64,000 nucleotides of DNA, taken from the NCBI GenBank assembly GCA_035714115.1, contig DASTMO010000080.1, positions 7,442-71,441 on the forward strand, read 5' to 3'. This document shows positions 1 to 8,685 of this stretch, piece by piece. Source of the DNA: CAMAVH01 sp035714115. Lineage in GTDB: Bacteria > Pseudomonadota > Alphaproteobacteria > SMXQ01. The notes under the pieces were generated by a model. The model was given only the letters and a program-made list of their open reading frames with translations, had not been told where the DNA came from and searched no databases. Made by a program: the position numbers and the translations under genes. Numbering within the stretch: position 1 is the stretch's first letter; each line of letters starts with the position of its first letter.

Positions 1-497
<497 letters not shown>

Positions 498-895
498 GCT
501 CGCTCCATTTGGCCAAAGATTTGGCCCCACACATTCATGTTAGACACAGGGTCAGCTAGGCACAACTAAATACTAAATCTGGTGTCAGGCGGTCCGGCCG
601 AGGCGATAGGCAGCCTGTCCTCGGTCGAACGCTCGGTCCCCTGTCGTCGTAAAACGGCGCGAGCGCGCGCATGATCCATCGCTCTATATGGGGCGTGGCC
701 GACGCAAGAAAAGCCGCTGCCCCTTGTGGATCAGCCTAGGACCGGTCCGCCTAAAAACGGGTTAACCCTGCCCCGCCCAAACCGGAATTTTCCGCCGCGG
801 AGACAATTCGGGCAGGACCAGCATCCTGGCCCTGCCCGCATTTCCGCCGCCCCGTTTCGCTACAGGGCAGGAATGTCGTTTATCGAAACGCCGTT
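498..895. other. Intergenic region between clpP and clpX
   Basis: About 400 bases without a convincing gene. The only clear element is the hairpin at 809-838. No good -35/-10 pair is obvious on the minus strand ahead of clpX. The short open frame on the plus strand here has no family resemblance or ribosome-binding site and is not called. Confidence 0.6.
809..838 (-). terminator. Stem-loop downstream of clpP (terminator-like, no U tract)
   Basis: Two 13-base arms (809-821 and 826-838) flank a four-base loop. Read as minus-strand RNA, all 13 positions pair, with one G-U wobble; on the plus strand the same position is an A-C mismatch. This suggests the structure acts in the clpP-clpX transcript. 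There is no run of U after it, so it may be a processing or stabilising element or partial terminator rather than a classical intrinsic terminator. Confidence 0.5.
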
Positions 896-1537
896 TCAGC
901 GGGGCGCGTCGCCCGTCTTCTCGCTCGCCGGGCGCTTCAGGAACACTTCGTCGATCAGGCCGAAGGCCTTGGCGTCTTCCGGGGTCATGAAGTTATCCCG
1001 GTCCATCGCCTTTTCGATTTTCTCGATCGGCTGGCCGGTGTGCTTCGAATAGATGGCGTTGAGGCGGGCGCGCAGCGACAGGATTTCGCGCGCCTGAATC
1101 TCGATGTCCGCCGCCTGGCCCTGGGCGCCGCCCGAAGGCTGATGGATCATGATGCGCGCGTTGGGCAGCGCGAAGCGCTTCTTCTCGGCGCCGGCCGCGA
1201 GCAGCAGCGAGCCCATGGAAGCGGCCTGGCCGATGCAGATCGTCGCCACGTCGGGGCGGATGTACTGCATGGTGTCGTAGATCGCGAGGCCCGAGGTGAC
1301 CACGCCGCCCGGCGAGTTGATGTAGAACGAGATGTCCTTGTTGGGATTCTCGGCTTCCAGGAACAGCAGCTGGGCGCAGATCACGCTGGAGACGGCGTCG
1401 TTGACCGGGCCGACCATGAAAATGATGCGCTCTTTGAGCAGGCGCGAATAGATGTCGTAGGAGCGTTCGCCGCGGTTGGTCTGCTCGACCACCATGGGAA
1501 CCAGGTAGTTCATGTAGGTATCGATCGGATCGCGCAT
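896..1537 (-). CDS. clpP: ATP-dependent Clp protease proteolytic subunit ClpP
   Basis: ClpP is the self-compartmentalised serine protease that degrades proteins delivered by ClpX or ClpA. The protein has 213 residues, normal for the family. The catalytic triad is complete: Ser107 in GQAASMGS, His132 in MIHQPSGG and Asp181 in MDRDNF. A purine-rich AAGGGCGG element lies upstream of the ATG. The gene sits between tig and clpX, the usual order tig-clpP-clpX, all leftward. There is a gap of about 115 bases from tig and a larger one to clpX. Nothing abnormal is seen. Confidence 0.98.
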   Translation of the reverse strand: MRDPIDTYMNYLVPMVVEQTNRGERSYDIYSRLLKERIIFMVGPVNDAVSSVICAQLLFLEAENPNKDISFYINSPGGVVTSGLAIYDTMQYIRPDVATICIGQAASMGSLLLAAGAEKKRFALPNARIMIHQPSGGAQGQAADIEIQAREILSLRARLNAIYSKHTGQPIEKIEKAMDRDNFMTPEDAKAFGLIDEVFLKRPASEKTGDAPR

Positions 1538-1652
1538 GGGCCGCCCTTCGACGAAAGAATGAAAACTTCAGGAGAAGACTAGCCGGTTCCGCACCGCCGG
1601 CAAACGCCCTGTCTCAACAAAGACGGCGTTACCGCGCGGTGCGTTAAGAACC

Positions 1653-3122
1653 TTACGCCTTGACGGCGATATCGTCCTTCTCGTCTTCCGGCTCACGCAT
1701 CAGCTCTTCCGGCGTGACCTTCTTCTCTTCGACCTTCGCCAGTTCGAGGATGTAGTCGATGACCTTGTCCTCGAACACCGGCGCGCGGAGCTGCTCGAGA
1801 GCGTCCGGGTTCTTCTGATAGAACTCGAACACGGCGCGCTCCTGGCCCGGGTAACGGCGCGCTTCGTTGAGCAGCGCGCGGTTGAGATCGTCCTTCGACA
1901 CCTCGATGTTGTTGCTGCGGCCGGTTTCCGACAGCAGCAGGCCGAGCTTCACGCGGCGCTCGGCGATGGCGCGGTACTCTGTCTTCAGCTTCTCGATCTC
2001 TTCCGGGGTCTTGCCCTTCAGAGCGTCGTTGGCAGGGCCGTGGTTGTGCGTCGGATCCGTGCAGGTCGCCGCATCATGACCGTGATCGTGGCCGTGATGG
2101 TCATGGCTGTGATCGTGGCTCGGATCGGTGCAGGTCTCGGCATCATGTTCCGGCGCCTGGCCGGTCATCTGCTGCCAAATGCCGGCGAACTCGCTGTCCA
2201 CCAGGCCGGCCGGAATCTCGAAGTCGCACTTGCCGACGAGCTTGTCGAGCAGGTTGCGCTTCACGCGCATGCGCGTGAACTGCGAATACTCCTGCTCCAT
2301 ACGCTCCTTGAGACCCTTCTTCAGATCGGCGAGGCTTTCGAAGCCCACCGTCTTGGCGAAGGCGTCGTCGAGCGAGGCGGCCTTGCGCAGGCGCACTTCC
2401 TTCACGTCGACCTCGAACTCGGCATCCTTGCCGGCGAGCTCGCTGTTGCCGTAATCGTCCGGGAACTTGACCTTCACGGTCAGCTTGTCGCCGACCTTGG
2501 CGCCGTGCATCTGCTCGACGAAGCCCGGGATGAAGCCGGTCGAGTCCATGGCGATCTCGAAGTCCTTCGCGGTGCCGCCGTCGAAGGCGACGCCGCCGAC
2601 GCGGCCGAGGAAGTCGACCAGCAGGGCGTCTTCCTTCGTGGCGACGCGGCCGGCTTCTTCGGTCTTCTCGTAAGTGCGGTTGCCTTCGAGCAGGCGCTGG
2701 GCCGCTTCATCGACAGATTTGTCGTCGATCGCCACGGTCGGCTTCTCGACGGTCACGTCGCTGAAGGACAGCGGCTTGATCTCCGGGATCAGCTCGACGG
2801 CCACGGCATATTCCAGATCGCCGCCCTCTTCGAACGACTTGATCTCGATGCGCGGCTGCATGGCCGGGCGCAGGTTCTTGCCGTTGAGCGCGTCGCGCGT
2901 GCCTTCGCTGACCGCGAGTTCGAGAATCTCGCCCATGAGCGACGGACCATATTGCTTCTTCAGCAGGGCCATCGGCACCTTGCCCGGACGGAAACCGGGC
3001 TGCTTCACCTTGGTGCTGATTTCCTGAAGCTTGTTGTTGAGCTTCGTTTCGATGTCGGCGGCGGGAATGCGAATCAGAAACTCGCGCTTCAGACCTTCGC
3101 TCGCCGTTTCGGTAACCTGCAT
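1653..3122 (-). CDS. tig: Trigger factor (ribosome-associated chaperone/PPIase) with His-rich insertion
   Basis: Trigger factor binds at the ribosome exit tunnel and shields nascent chains. The ribosome-binding signature GFRPGKVP is at residues 43-50, followed by the FKBP-type PPIase domain (about 160-245) and the C-terminal chaperone domain. At 489 residues it is longer than the usual 430-450. The excess is a His/Asp-rich segment at about residues 326-362, between the helices of the chaperone domain. It contains about ten histidines and two copies of a Cys-Thr-Asp-Pro unit, each followed by His-rich sequence. An approximate 69-base in-frame duplication underlies it. The C-terminus is acidic/basic and flexible. 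The ATG has AGGA upstream. It leads the tig-clpP-clpX group. Confidence 0.97.
   Translation of the reverse strand: MQVTETASEGLKREFLIRIPAADIETKLNNKLQEISTKVKQPGFRPGKVPMALLKKQYGPSLMGEILELAVSEGTRDALNGKNLRPAMQPRIEIKSFEEGGDLEYAVAVELIPEIKPLSFSDVTVEKPTVAIDDKSVDEAAQRLLEGNRTYEKTEEAGRVATKEDALLVDFLGRVGGVAFDGGTAKDFEIAMDSTGFIPGFVEQMHGAKVGDKLTVKVKFPDDYGNSELAGKDAEFEVDVKEVRLRKAASLDDAFAKTVGFESLADLKKGLKERMEQEYSQFTRMRVKRNLLDKLVGKCDFEIPAGLVDSEFAGIWQQMTGQAPEHDAETCTDPSHDHSHDHHGHDHGHDAATCTDPTHNHGPANDALKGKTPEEIEKLKTEYRAIAERRVKLGLLLSETGRSNNIEVSKDDLNRALLNEARRYPGQERAVFEFYQKNPDALEQLRAPVFEDKVIDYILELAKVEEKKVTPEELMREPEDEKDDIAVKA
2051..2147. repeat. Internal in-frame direct repeat within tig
   Basis: Bases 2051-2078 and 2120-2147 are 28-base copies differing at 3 positions, offset by 69 bases (23 codons). 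The stretch between them is a degenerate run of GTGATCGTGG-like units, which encode the alternating His-Asp/Gly-His residues on the minus strand. The copy offset is a multiple of three, so the duplication keeps the tig reading frame. Confidence 0.85.
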
Positions 3123-3198
3123 GGAATTACGTCCTGTCGTTCTGATGTTCTTAAGCGCGCCGTGACCCGGCGCGCCGGCATAAAACTATGGCGCTCGA

Positions 3199-3282
<84 letters not shown>

Positions 3283-3454
3283 CCCGCGCGGCGTCCGGCG
3301 GAGGCCCGCCCAGCCGGCAGGAACCGCGGGTAACCACGAGATCGCCTTGACCCGAAAGGCGGTTTCTATAGCACCCAGGCCACATTTGGGAAACAGGAGA
3401 AAGCCGCCCCGCTTGCATAGCGGATCGGCCTTAAATCGGGGTGTAAGTCCTCTT

Positions 3455-3805
3455 TTACAAGGCCTTGGCTCGGCGCGGGCGAATCGGCAGGACAGGATCG
3501 GCGACGCGGGGCGCGGCCTCGGCCTTCGCTGCGGGCTTGCGTGGCGGCGGCGGGGCCATCCGGGACGTCGGGCGCAGGCCGAAGGTCAGCTTGCCCGCCT
3601 CGCCGCGCGGCGGCGCTTCGCTGGCGAGCATCAGGAGATCGCCCCCGGCCGCCATCACGGCGCGCATCATCTCGGCTTCGCTTTCGAACGCGAAGACCGG
3701 GCGGTTCAGCAGACCGGCATAGAAGCAATAGGGCAAGGCGGCGTCCTGCAGACGCCGGCGCACGCGGACGGCGCGCGCCTCCTCGCATGTGCACTTGAAC
3801 TTCAT
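3455..3805 (-). CDS. Hypothetical protein
   Basis: A 116-residue reading frame starting from ATG at 3805; an upstream in-frame TTG at 3829 would add 8 residues. I do not recognise a family. The N-terminal half looks like a folded mixed alpha/beta domain with several Cys (residues 5, 7 and 26) and a segment predicting alternating strands and helices. The C-terminal 50 residues are Pro/Ala/Arg-rich and probably disordered, with a PPPPR stretch. It is on the same strand as its neighbours, but the ribosome-binding site is weak: the GGGGGA lies directly against the ATG. It could be a genuine small gene or a spurious frame in GC-rich DNA. Confidence 0.5.
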   Translation of the reverse strand: MKFKCTCEEARAVRVRRRLQDAALPYCFYAGLLNRPVFAFESEAEMMRAVMAAGGDLLMLASEAPPRGEAGKLTFGLRPTSRMAPPPPRKPAAKAEAAPRVADPVLPIRPRRAKAL

Positions 3806-3881
3806 TCCCCCGACTCGACACCGACGCAACGCGAACGACGCTGGGGCGAAGTTAGATCACGCCTTGAATCGCATGGAAACG

Positions 3882-3912
3882 AAAAAGCCGCGCGGAATGT
3901 CCGTGCGGCTTG
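3882..3912 (-). terminator. Intrinsic terminator
   Basis: On the minus strand an AAGCCGC...GCGGCTT stem with an inner GGA/TCC pairing is followed by TTTTT. It lies about 25 bases after the stop of the small gene at 3935-4195 and so ends that transcript. Confidence 0.75.
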
Positions 3913-3934
3913 CGGCAGGCGTATGAAACGGCGA

Positions 3935-4195
3935 TCAGTGGGCGGCGGCGTGGACCATGCGGTCGCCGTATTGGCGCATGAAGGCGTCGACCGACAGCAT
4001 GCGCTGGCCGTCATGATGCGGCACGCCGTCGACCCGGCCGAAGACGACCTGATAACGAACATGCGGAATGCCGAAGGAGTCGTTGTAGAGGCTGAGCACC
4101 TTCGCCGTCTCGACCGTGCGATCTGTACGCACGCGACGATAGACGCCACCTTTCTCGATGGCCGGCTCATCTCGCTTGAACAGTTTCGCCAACAT
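3935..4195 (-). CDS. Conserved small protein of unknown function
   Basis: An 86-residue soluble protein beginning MLAKLF. The middle reads VETAKVLSLYNDSFGIPHVRYQVVF, written here only as its landmarks: a VETA motif near residue 28, GIPHVRY near 42-48, and an arginine-rich N-terminal third. I recall similar small proteins with VETA and GIPHVR landmarks in alphaproteobacteria such as Azospirillum relatives, without known function; this is memory, not a search. It predicts mostly beta strands. It has its own terminator at 3882-3912 and lies downstream of the nnr gene on the same strand with about 200 bases between, so it is probably a single-gene transcript. Confidence 0.75.
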   Translation of the reverse strand: MLAKLFKRDEPAIEKGGVYRRVRTDRTVETAKVLSLYNDSFGIPHVRYQVVFGRVDGVPHHDGQRMLSVDAFMRQYGDRMVHAAAH

Positions 4196-4392
4196 CTTCG
4201 AACGATGCCCCCTGGGGTCATGGCTAAATGCCGTGACCTACATCGGTAACGAAAAAGGTTTAACGACGCGTTAATGGAAAATGCAAAAGACCTTGCAGTT
4301 ACAAGACCTTCTATCTGACATTTAAGTTAAAATCCAATGGTTCCGCAAAGCACCCACAGACTTACCCACAAGGCGCTTCATGCCTTGCCGCA

Positions 4393-5883
4393 TCATTTAG
4401 CGACAAGCTGTGGTAAAATATAAGGAATTTGCCCCGGCAAATCGTCGGCGATGAGCCCCGGCCCGAAGGCCGCCGCCGCCGCGCCTTGCAGCCAGACGGC
4501 GGCGCAAGCCGCCTCGAAGGGCGGCATTTTCTGGGCTATCAGGCCGCCCGCCAAGCCGGCCAACACATCGCCCGCTCCCGCCGTCGCCAGGGTGGTCGGT
4601 GCGTTGCCGTTGATCGCGGCTCGCCCATCCGGCGCAGCGATCACCGTGTCATAGCCCTTCAGGATCACCGTCGCGCCGGAACCTGCCGCAGCCGCGCGAG
4701 CGCGGCTGAGTTTGTCCGAGGACGGATCGATACCAGCAAACAGGCGCGCGAACTCCCCTTCATGAGGCGTCAGGATGCAGGCGCCGGACGCGGCGGCGAT
4801 GGCGGCGAACAGTTCCCCGGGCCCTTGGGGCTTGGCTTCGGCGAAACTGGTGATGGCGTCGGCGTCGATCACGCAAGGGGCACCCGCCGCCAAGGCTGCC
4901 AGGACATGCGCGCGCGTCGTCTCGCCGACCCCGTTGCCCGGACCGACGATGACGGCGGCGATCCGTCGGCGTTCGAGAAAGGCGATGAAGGCCGCGAGAT
5001 CGGCCACCGGCGCCACGACTGCCGACAGCAGATCGGCGGCGTAGATGGGATGAGCCTCGGGCGGGCAGAGAACGCTGACCATCCCTGCACCGCTGCGTTG
5101 GCCGGCACGCGCGGCAAGCCGCGCCGCGCCGGTCATGACCGCGCCACCGACGACCGCGAGATGGCCGCGCGTGTATTTATGATCTTCCGGTCCCGGCTGC
5201 GGGAAATGGCCGCGCCACAGCGCCGGCTCATTCTCGAAAGCATGCGCGCCCAAAGCCGCCGCAGCAGGAATGCCGATGTCGGCCACGATCACCTCGCCGC
5301 ACAAGCCGCGCCCCGGCCAGAGCAGATGCGCCGGCTTCTTGCGAAAGAAGGTGACGGTGGCTTCGGCCCGCACCACGGCTTCCCCCAACGGCTGCCCGGT
5401 GTCGCCCGCCAAACCGCTCGGCAGATCGACCGCGAGGCACTTCGCCCGGCGCGCATTCAGCGCCAGCACGACCGCAGCCGCCGTGCCGCTCAACGGCCGC
5501 GCCAGACCGGCGCCGAATAGCGCATCGACGACGATCTCGCCATCGCGCAACGTTTCGACCGAAAGCGCCGCCGTCTGGCCGCTCCACAACGCCGCATGAT
5601 GGGCGGCATCGCCCTTCAGCGCCGAACGCTCGCCGAGTAGCGCCACGCGCACCGGCCAACCGGCGGCGGCCAGGTGACGCGCGGCGACAAAACCATCGCC
5701 GCCATTGTTGCCGGGTCCGGCAAGCACCAGAACGGGACTGCGCGGCCAGCGGGCGCGAACGGCGTCGGCGACGGCCTTGCCCGCCGCTTCCATAAGTTGG
5801 GTGCCGGGAACTCCCGCGCCGATCGCCTGAGAATCGGCTCGCGCCATTTCGGCGACGCTCAACAGTTCGCATCCGTTCGTCAT
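4393..5883 (-). CDS. nnr: Bifunctional NAD(P)H-hydrate epimerase / ADP-dependent NAD(P)H-hydrate dehydratase
   Basis: This enzyme repairs hydrated NAD(P)H. The N-terminal YjeF_N domain epimerises R- to S-NAD(P)HX and the C-terminal ribokinase-like domain dehydrates it with ADP. The protein has 496 residues, typical of the fused form. In the N domain, GPGNNGGDG lies at about residues 56-64. In the C domain there are a VIDADA motif, LTPHEGEF, VILKGYD and TAGAGD (434-439), whose Asp439 is the catalytic/nucleotide-site residue. The ATG at 5883 is preferred over an upstream in-frame start at 5919 because GAGGG sits properly before it. It is transcribed divergently from dadA. In several Rhizobiales I recall this gene directly ahead of glnB; here they are 15 kb apart. 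Confidence 0.95.
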   Translation of the reverse strand: MTNGCELLSVAEMARADSQAIGAGVPGTQLMEAAGKAVADAVRARWPRSPVLVLAGPGNNGGDGFVAARHLAAAGWPVRVALLGERSALKGDAAHHAALWSGQTAALSVETLRDGEIVVDALFGAGLARPLSGTAAAVVLALNARRAKCLAVDLPSGLAGDTGQPLGEAVVRAEATVTFFRKKPAHLLWPGRGLCGEVIVADIGIPAAAALGAHAFENEPALWRGHFPQPGPEDHKYTRGHLAVVGGAVMTGAARLAARAGQRSGAGMVSVLCPPEAHPIYAADLLSAVVAPVADLAAFIAFLERRRIAAVIVGPGNGVGETTRAHVLAALAAGAPCVIDADAITSFAEAKPQGPGELFAAIAAASGACILTPHEGEFARLFAGIDPSSDKLSRARAAAAGSGATVILKGYDTVIAAPDGRAAINGNAPTTLATAGAGDVLAGLAGGLIAQKMPPFEAACAAVWLQGAAAAAFGPGLIADDLPGQIPYILPQLVAK

Positions 5884-5922
5884 CGCGCCCTCGATCGTCT
5901 TGCTTTCACAAGATAGCAAAGG

Positions 5923-5940
5923 GCGAAACGAATGTTTCGC
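5923..5940. promoter_or_regulatory. Inverted repeat in the nnr/dadA divergent region
   Basis: GCGAAAC (5923-5929) and GTTTCGC (5934-5940) are perfect 7-base arms around GAAT. It is followed on the plus strand by TTTT, so it resembles a hairpin-plus-U terminator, but no gene reads into it on that strand. An operator for one of the divergent genes is the simpler reading. Confidence 0.4.
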
Positions 5941-6017
5941 TTTTCCTCGTTTGTCGCGGGCGGCAAGCGGTTATAATTCGCCCCTGCGGAGATGATGCCG
6001 CACGAAGGATTCTCAGT

Positions 6018-7274
6018 TTGAAAACGCTTGTTCTCGGTGGCGGCCTCATCGGCGTCTGCACCGCTTACTTCCTGGCGCGCGCCGGTCACGATGTGACCGT
6101 GATCGAGCGCAAACCCGCCGCCGGCATGGACACCAGCTACGCCAACGGCGGGCAACTGTCCGCCGGCCAGTCGATTCCCTGGGCCAATCCGCATGCGCCC
6201 TTCCTGCTCGCCAAATGGCTCGGGCGCGCCAACGCGCCGCTTGTCTTTCACCCGCTGAAGGCCGACGCGGCGCTGTGGCGCTGGGGCATGACCTTTTTGC
6301 GCAACTGCCTGCCCGGCCGCACGCGCGACAACGCCCAGAAGATCGTCCGCCTGGCGCTCTATTCGCGCGACATGGTGGCCGAGATCGTCAACGAGACCGG
6401 CATCCAGTTCGACCACAATCGCGGCGGCATCCTGCAGATCTTCCGCGACAAGGCGAGTCTGGAGCGCGCCAAGCGCGAGAGCGACTGGCTGACCGCACTC
6501 GGCTGCCGCCTCGAGCCCAAGAGCACCGACGAATGCGTCGCCATCGACGAAGCGCTCGACGGCGATCAGGCGCGCATCGCCGGCGGCCTGTTCAGCCCCG
6601 ACGATTCCTGCGGCGACGCCCATCTGTTCACCAAGGGGCTGGCCGCCGCCTGCGCCGCCATGGGCGTGCGCTTCCTCTATGAGACCGAGATCATCCGCAT
6701 CTCGACCATGGCCGACAAAGTCTCCGGCGTGATGACCAACCGCGGCATGTTCACCGCCAATCATTACGTGCTGGCGCTCGGCAGCCACTCGACCACCCTG
6801 CTCGCCCCGCTCGGCATCAAGATTCCGGTCATGCCCGCCAAGGGCTATTCGGTGACGCTGCCGATCGGCAACCAGCATCGTGCGCCGCATATCAGCATCA
6901 CCGACGATGCCAAGAAGCTCGTCTACAGCCGCCTCGGCCAGCGCCTGCGCATCGCCGGCACCGCCGAGTTCGCCGGCTATGACGCGACGCTGACGCCGAG
7001 CCGCGCCGAAGGCATCCTCGCCACCGCGCGCGAACTGTTTCCCGAGGCCGGCGACTTCGACAAGGCGGAATTCTGGACCGGCTTGCGTCCGCTCACGCCC
7101 GACGGCGCGCCGATCATCGGCAAGACGGGCCTGCGCAACCTGACGCTCAATACCGGCCACGGCACGCTCGGCTGGACGCTGTCGGCCGCCTCGGGCCGCG
7201 TCTGCGCTGATCTGGTCGAAGGCAAAACCCCGGCGGTCGACGTGTCCGGATTGACCGCGGCGCGCTTCGCCTAG
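6018..7274 (+). CDS. dadA: D-amino acid dehydrogenase (DadA family, FAD-dependent)
   Basis: DadA oxidatively deaminates D-amino acids to 2-oxo acids and passes electrons to the respiratory chain at the inner face of the membrane. The 418-residue length matches the family. It has an N-terminal FAD-binding GGGLIG (residues 7-12) with a Glu ending the second strand (VIER), the DadA-type STS/YANGGQLS segment near 40-48, and a C-terminal GLRPLTPDGAPIIG plus NTGHGTLGWT that complete the FAD site. The start is TTG at 6018, with GAAGGA at about 6003-6008. The stop overlaps the stop of the convergent YciI-like gene by four bases. Substrate specificity (D-alanine or another) cannot be read. No alanine racemase (dadX) is adjacent. 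Confidence 0.9.
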   Translation: MKTLVLGGGLIGVCTAYFLARAGHDVTVIERKPAAGMDTSYANGGQLSAGQSIPWANPHAPFLLAKWLGRANAPLVFHPLKADAALWRWGMTFLRNCLPGRTRDNAQKIVRLALYSRDMVAEIVNETGIQFDHNRGGILQIFRDKASLERAKRESDWLTALGCRLEPKSTDECVAIDEALDGDQARIAGGLFSPDDSCGDAHLFTKGLAAACAAMGVRFLYETEIIRISTMADKVSGVMTNRGMFTANHYVLALGSHSTTLLAPLGIKIPVMPAKGYSVTLPIGNQHRAPHISITDDAKKLVYSRLGQRLRIAGTAEFAGYDATLTPSRAEGILATARELFPEAGDFDKAEFWTGLRPLTPDGAPIIGKTGLRNLTLNTGHGTLGWTLSAASGRVCADLVEGKTPAVDVSGLTAARFA

Positions 7275-7693
7275 GCCGGCGTGAGCTTGTAGCGGCGATT
7301 GTCGATTTCGAGCGCCCCGTCGGCCAGCCGCAAGCTGAGGTTGATCACGCCCTCGTTGCGCTGCCAGGGCGTCAACTCCATCAAGCGCTGACCTGCCTTG
7401 GTGTAAGGCTCCGCGAAAGCGAGACTCTCGGCCTCGGCCCGCGTCTTGGCGCGGATGATGAGCAGCCCCGCTCCATGGCGCTGGCCGGTCTCGTCAACGA
7501 ATGGCCCAGCGGCAAATAGCGCGCCCTTGCGCTCCAGATCGACGAGATAGTCGTGGTGAATGAGCCTCATCTCCTCCGGGCTCGCCGGCAGTGGCGGCGC
7601 GTCGGGATTGGGCCGCATCCAGCAAAGATAGCATTGCTCGCGCGCGAGCGATTTCTGCAACGCCTGTACGCGAGCCTTCAAGTCCTCAGTCAT
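7271..7693 (-). CDS. YciI-like (YCII domain) protein
   Basis: A 140-residue protein with the small ferredoxin-like YCII fold. The central part has HHDYLVDLERKG, AAGPFVDETGQ and an AESLAFAEPY stretch, which match the usual YciI sequence of a His near the start, a G-P-F/L element and a DPF/EPY-like turn. Function is unknown in the family; some members are haloperoxidase- or dehydratase-like subunits in catabolic clusters. It is convergent with dadA (4-base overlap) and divergent from the IclR gene, so the operator at 7724-7748 may control both directions. Confidence 0.75.
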   Translation of the reverse strand: MTEDLKARVQALQKSLAREQCYLCWMRPNPDAPPLPASPEEMRLIHHDYLVDLERKGALFAAGPFVDETGQRHGAGLLIIRAKTRAEAESLAFAEPYTKAGQRLMELTPWQRNEGVINLSLRLADGALEIDNRRYKLTPA

Positions 7694-7723
7694 TCCCGCC
7701 TCCTGTCAGTGGTCGCCACAGGT

Positions 7724-7748
7724 TAGCAAAAACTCGCTTTTTGAGAAT
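7724..7748. promoter_or_regulatory. Candidate IclR operator, copy 1
   Basis: Contains TTAGCAAA (7724-7731) and CTCGCTTTTTGAGAA (7734-7748). The second part matches 13 of 15 bases at 8613-8627. Read on the minus strand, this site is CTC-N7-GAG followed by TTTGCTAA, the same bipartite arrangement as copy 2. It lies between the divergent YciI-like and iclR-type genes. Confidence 0.6.
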
Positions 7749-7792
7749 TCCCGGATTTTGATAATCTGGCACTCCCTGTCACGGAGCGCCTC

Positions 7793-8605
7793 ATGTCGAG
7801 CCTGGAACGTCTGCTGTCGATCCTCGACGTCTTTTCGGAAGACAAGCCGATCTGGACGATCGAGGACATCGCCGCCGCGCGCCGCTATCCCAAATCGACG
7901 GTCTATCGCTATGTGAAGGAGTTGCGCGATTCGCGCCTGCTGCTCTCGGTCGGGCGCGCCGGCTATATCCTCGGCCCGCGCATTATCGAACTCGACCGGC
8001 AGATTCAGGCCTGCGATCCGCTGCTCACCGTCGGCCGGCGCATTCTTCCTGAATTGGCGGAAAAGGCCGGCGAAGGCGTCGTACTGCTCTGCAGCCTCTA
8101 CGGCGACGGTGTGCTCTGCATCGACAGCGCGGCCCGTTCATCCAGTCTCCCCGCCTCCAATTTTAACGTCAGCTATCGGCGCGGGCGGCCCATGCCGCTG
8201 TTTCGCGGCTCGGCGTCGAAAGTCATCCTCGCGCATCTGCCGAGCCGCCGCCTGACCAAGCTCTTTGCGCAATATGCCCCCGATATCAAAGCCGCTGGCC
8301 TCGGCAGCGACTGGCCGGCCTTTCGCCGCAACTTGCAAGCGATCCGCGAAAAGCCGGTCTATGCCACCAGTTCGGAAATCGACAAGGGCGTGCTCGGCCT
8401 CTCGGCGCCGATCTTCGACGACAAGCGGGTGATCGCCAGCCTCACCTTCGCCATGCCGGAAAAGCGCGACAATTCCAAGGCGAGCGCGAAGATCGCCGAG
8501 TTGGTCGCGACACGCGCCGCAGCCATCGGCGACGGCCTCGCCCGCCTGGTCGACGTGGCGGAACCCATGCCGAAACCGGCCAAAAGATCGGCCCGGCGCA
8601 GTTGA
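7793..8605 (+). CDS. IclR family transcriptional regulator
   Basis: A 270-residue regulator. The N-terminal winged helix-turn-helix (about residues 5-65) carries IEDIAAARRYPKSTVYRYV as its recognition region. It is followed by the IclR effector-binding domain, including PLFRGSASKVILA (the family's small-residue effector pocket strand) and a VLGLSAPIFD segment. IclR proteins sense small organic acids and control catabolic operons. It sits just before the dioxygenase/FAA-hydrolase/flavin hydroxylase genes. A matching 25-base element occurs upstream of itself and upstream of the dioxygenase gene, so it probably autoregulates and controls that cluster. The C-terminus is basic. Confidence 0.92.
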   Translation: MSSLERLLSILDVFSEDKPIWTIEDIAAARRYPKSTVYRYVKELRDSRLLLSVGRAGYILGPRIIELDRQIQACDPLLTVGRRILPELAEKAGEGVVLLCSLYGDGVLCIDSAARSSSLPASNFNVSYRRGRPMPLFRGSASKVILAHLPSRRLTKLFAQYAPDIKAAGLGSDWPAFRRNLQAIREKPVYATSSEIDKGVLGLSAPIFDDKRVIASLTFAMPEKRDNSKASAKIAELVATRAAAIGDGLARLVDVAEPMPKPAKRSARRS

Positions 8606-8612
8606 CATAAAT

Positions 8613-8636
8613 CTCGCCATTTGAGAAATTTGCTAA
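8613..8636. promoter_or_regulatory. Candidate IclR operator, copy 2
   Basis: CTCGCCATTTGAGAA (8613-8627) followed by TTTGCTAA (8629-8636). It lies about 50 bases before the dioxygenase gene and shares its two-part layout with copy 1 at 7724-7748. A TTGACA hexamer at 8602-8607 is close but has no well-spaced -10, so the promoter itself is unclear. Confidence 0.6.
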
Positions 8637-8685
8637 AATCTTCCGGGCGGCGAACCAGCCGCCTCTCCGCTTTCAGGGAAGCTCC

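Noticed and set aside
3882..3912. Repeat or mobile-element end
   Set aside because: It is a single hairpin with a U run on the minus strand right after a small gene, so an intrinsic terminator explains it.
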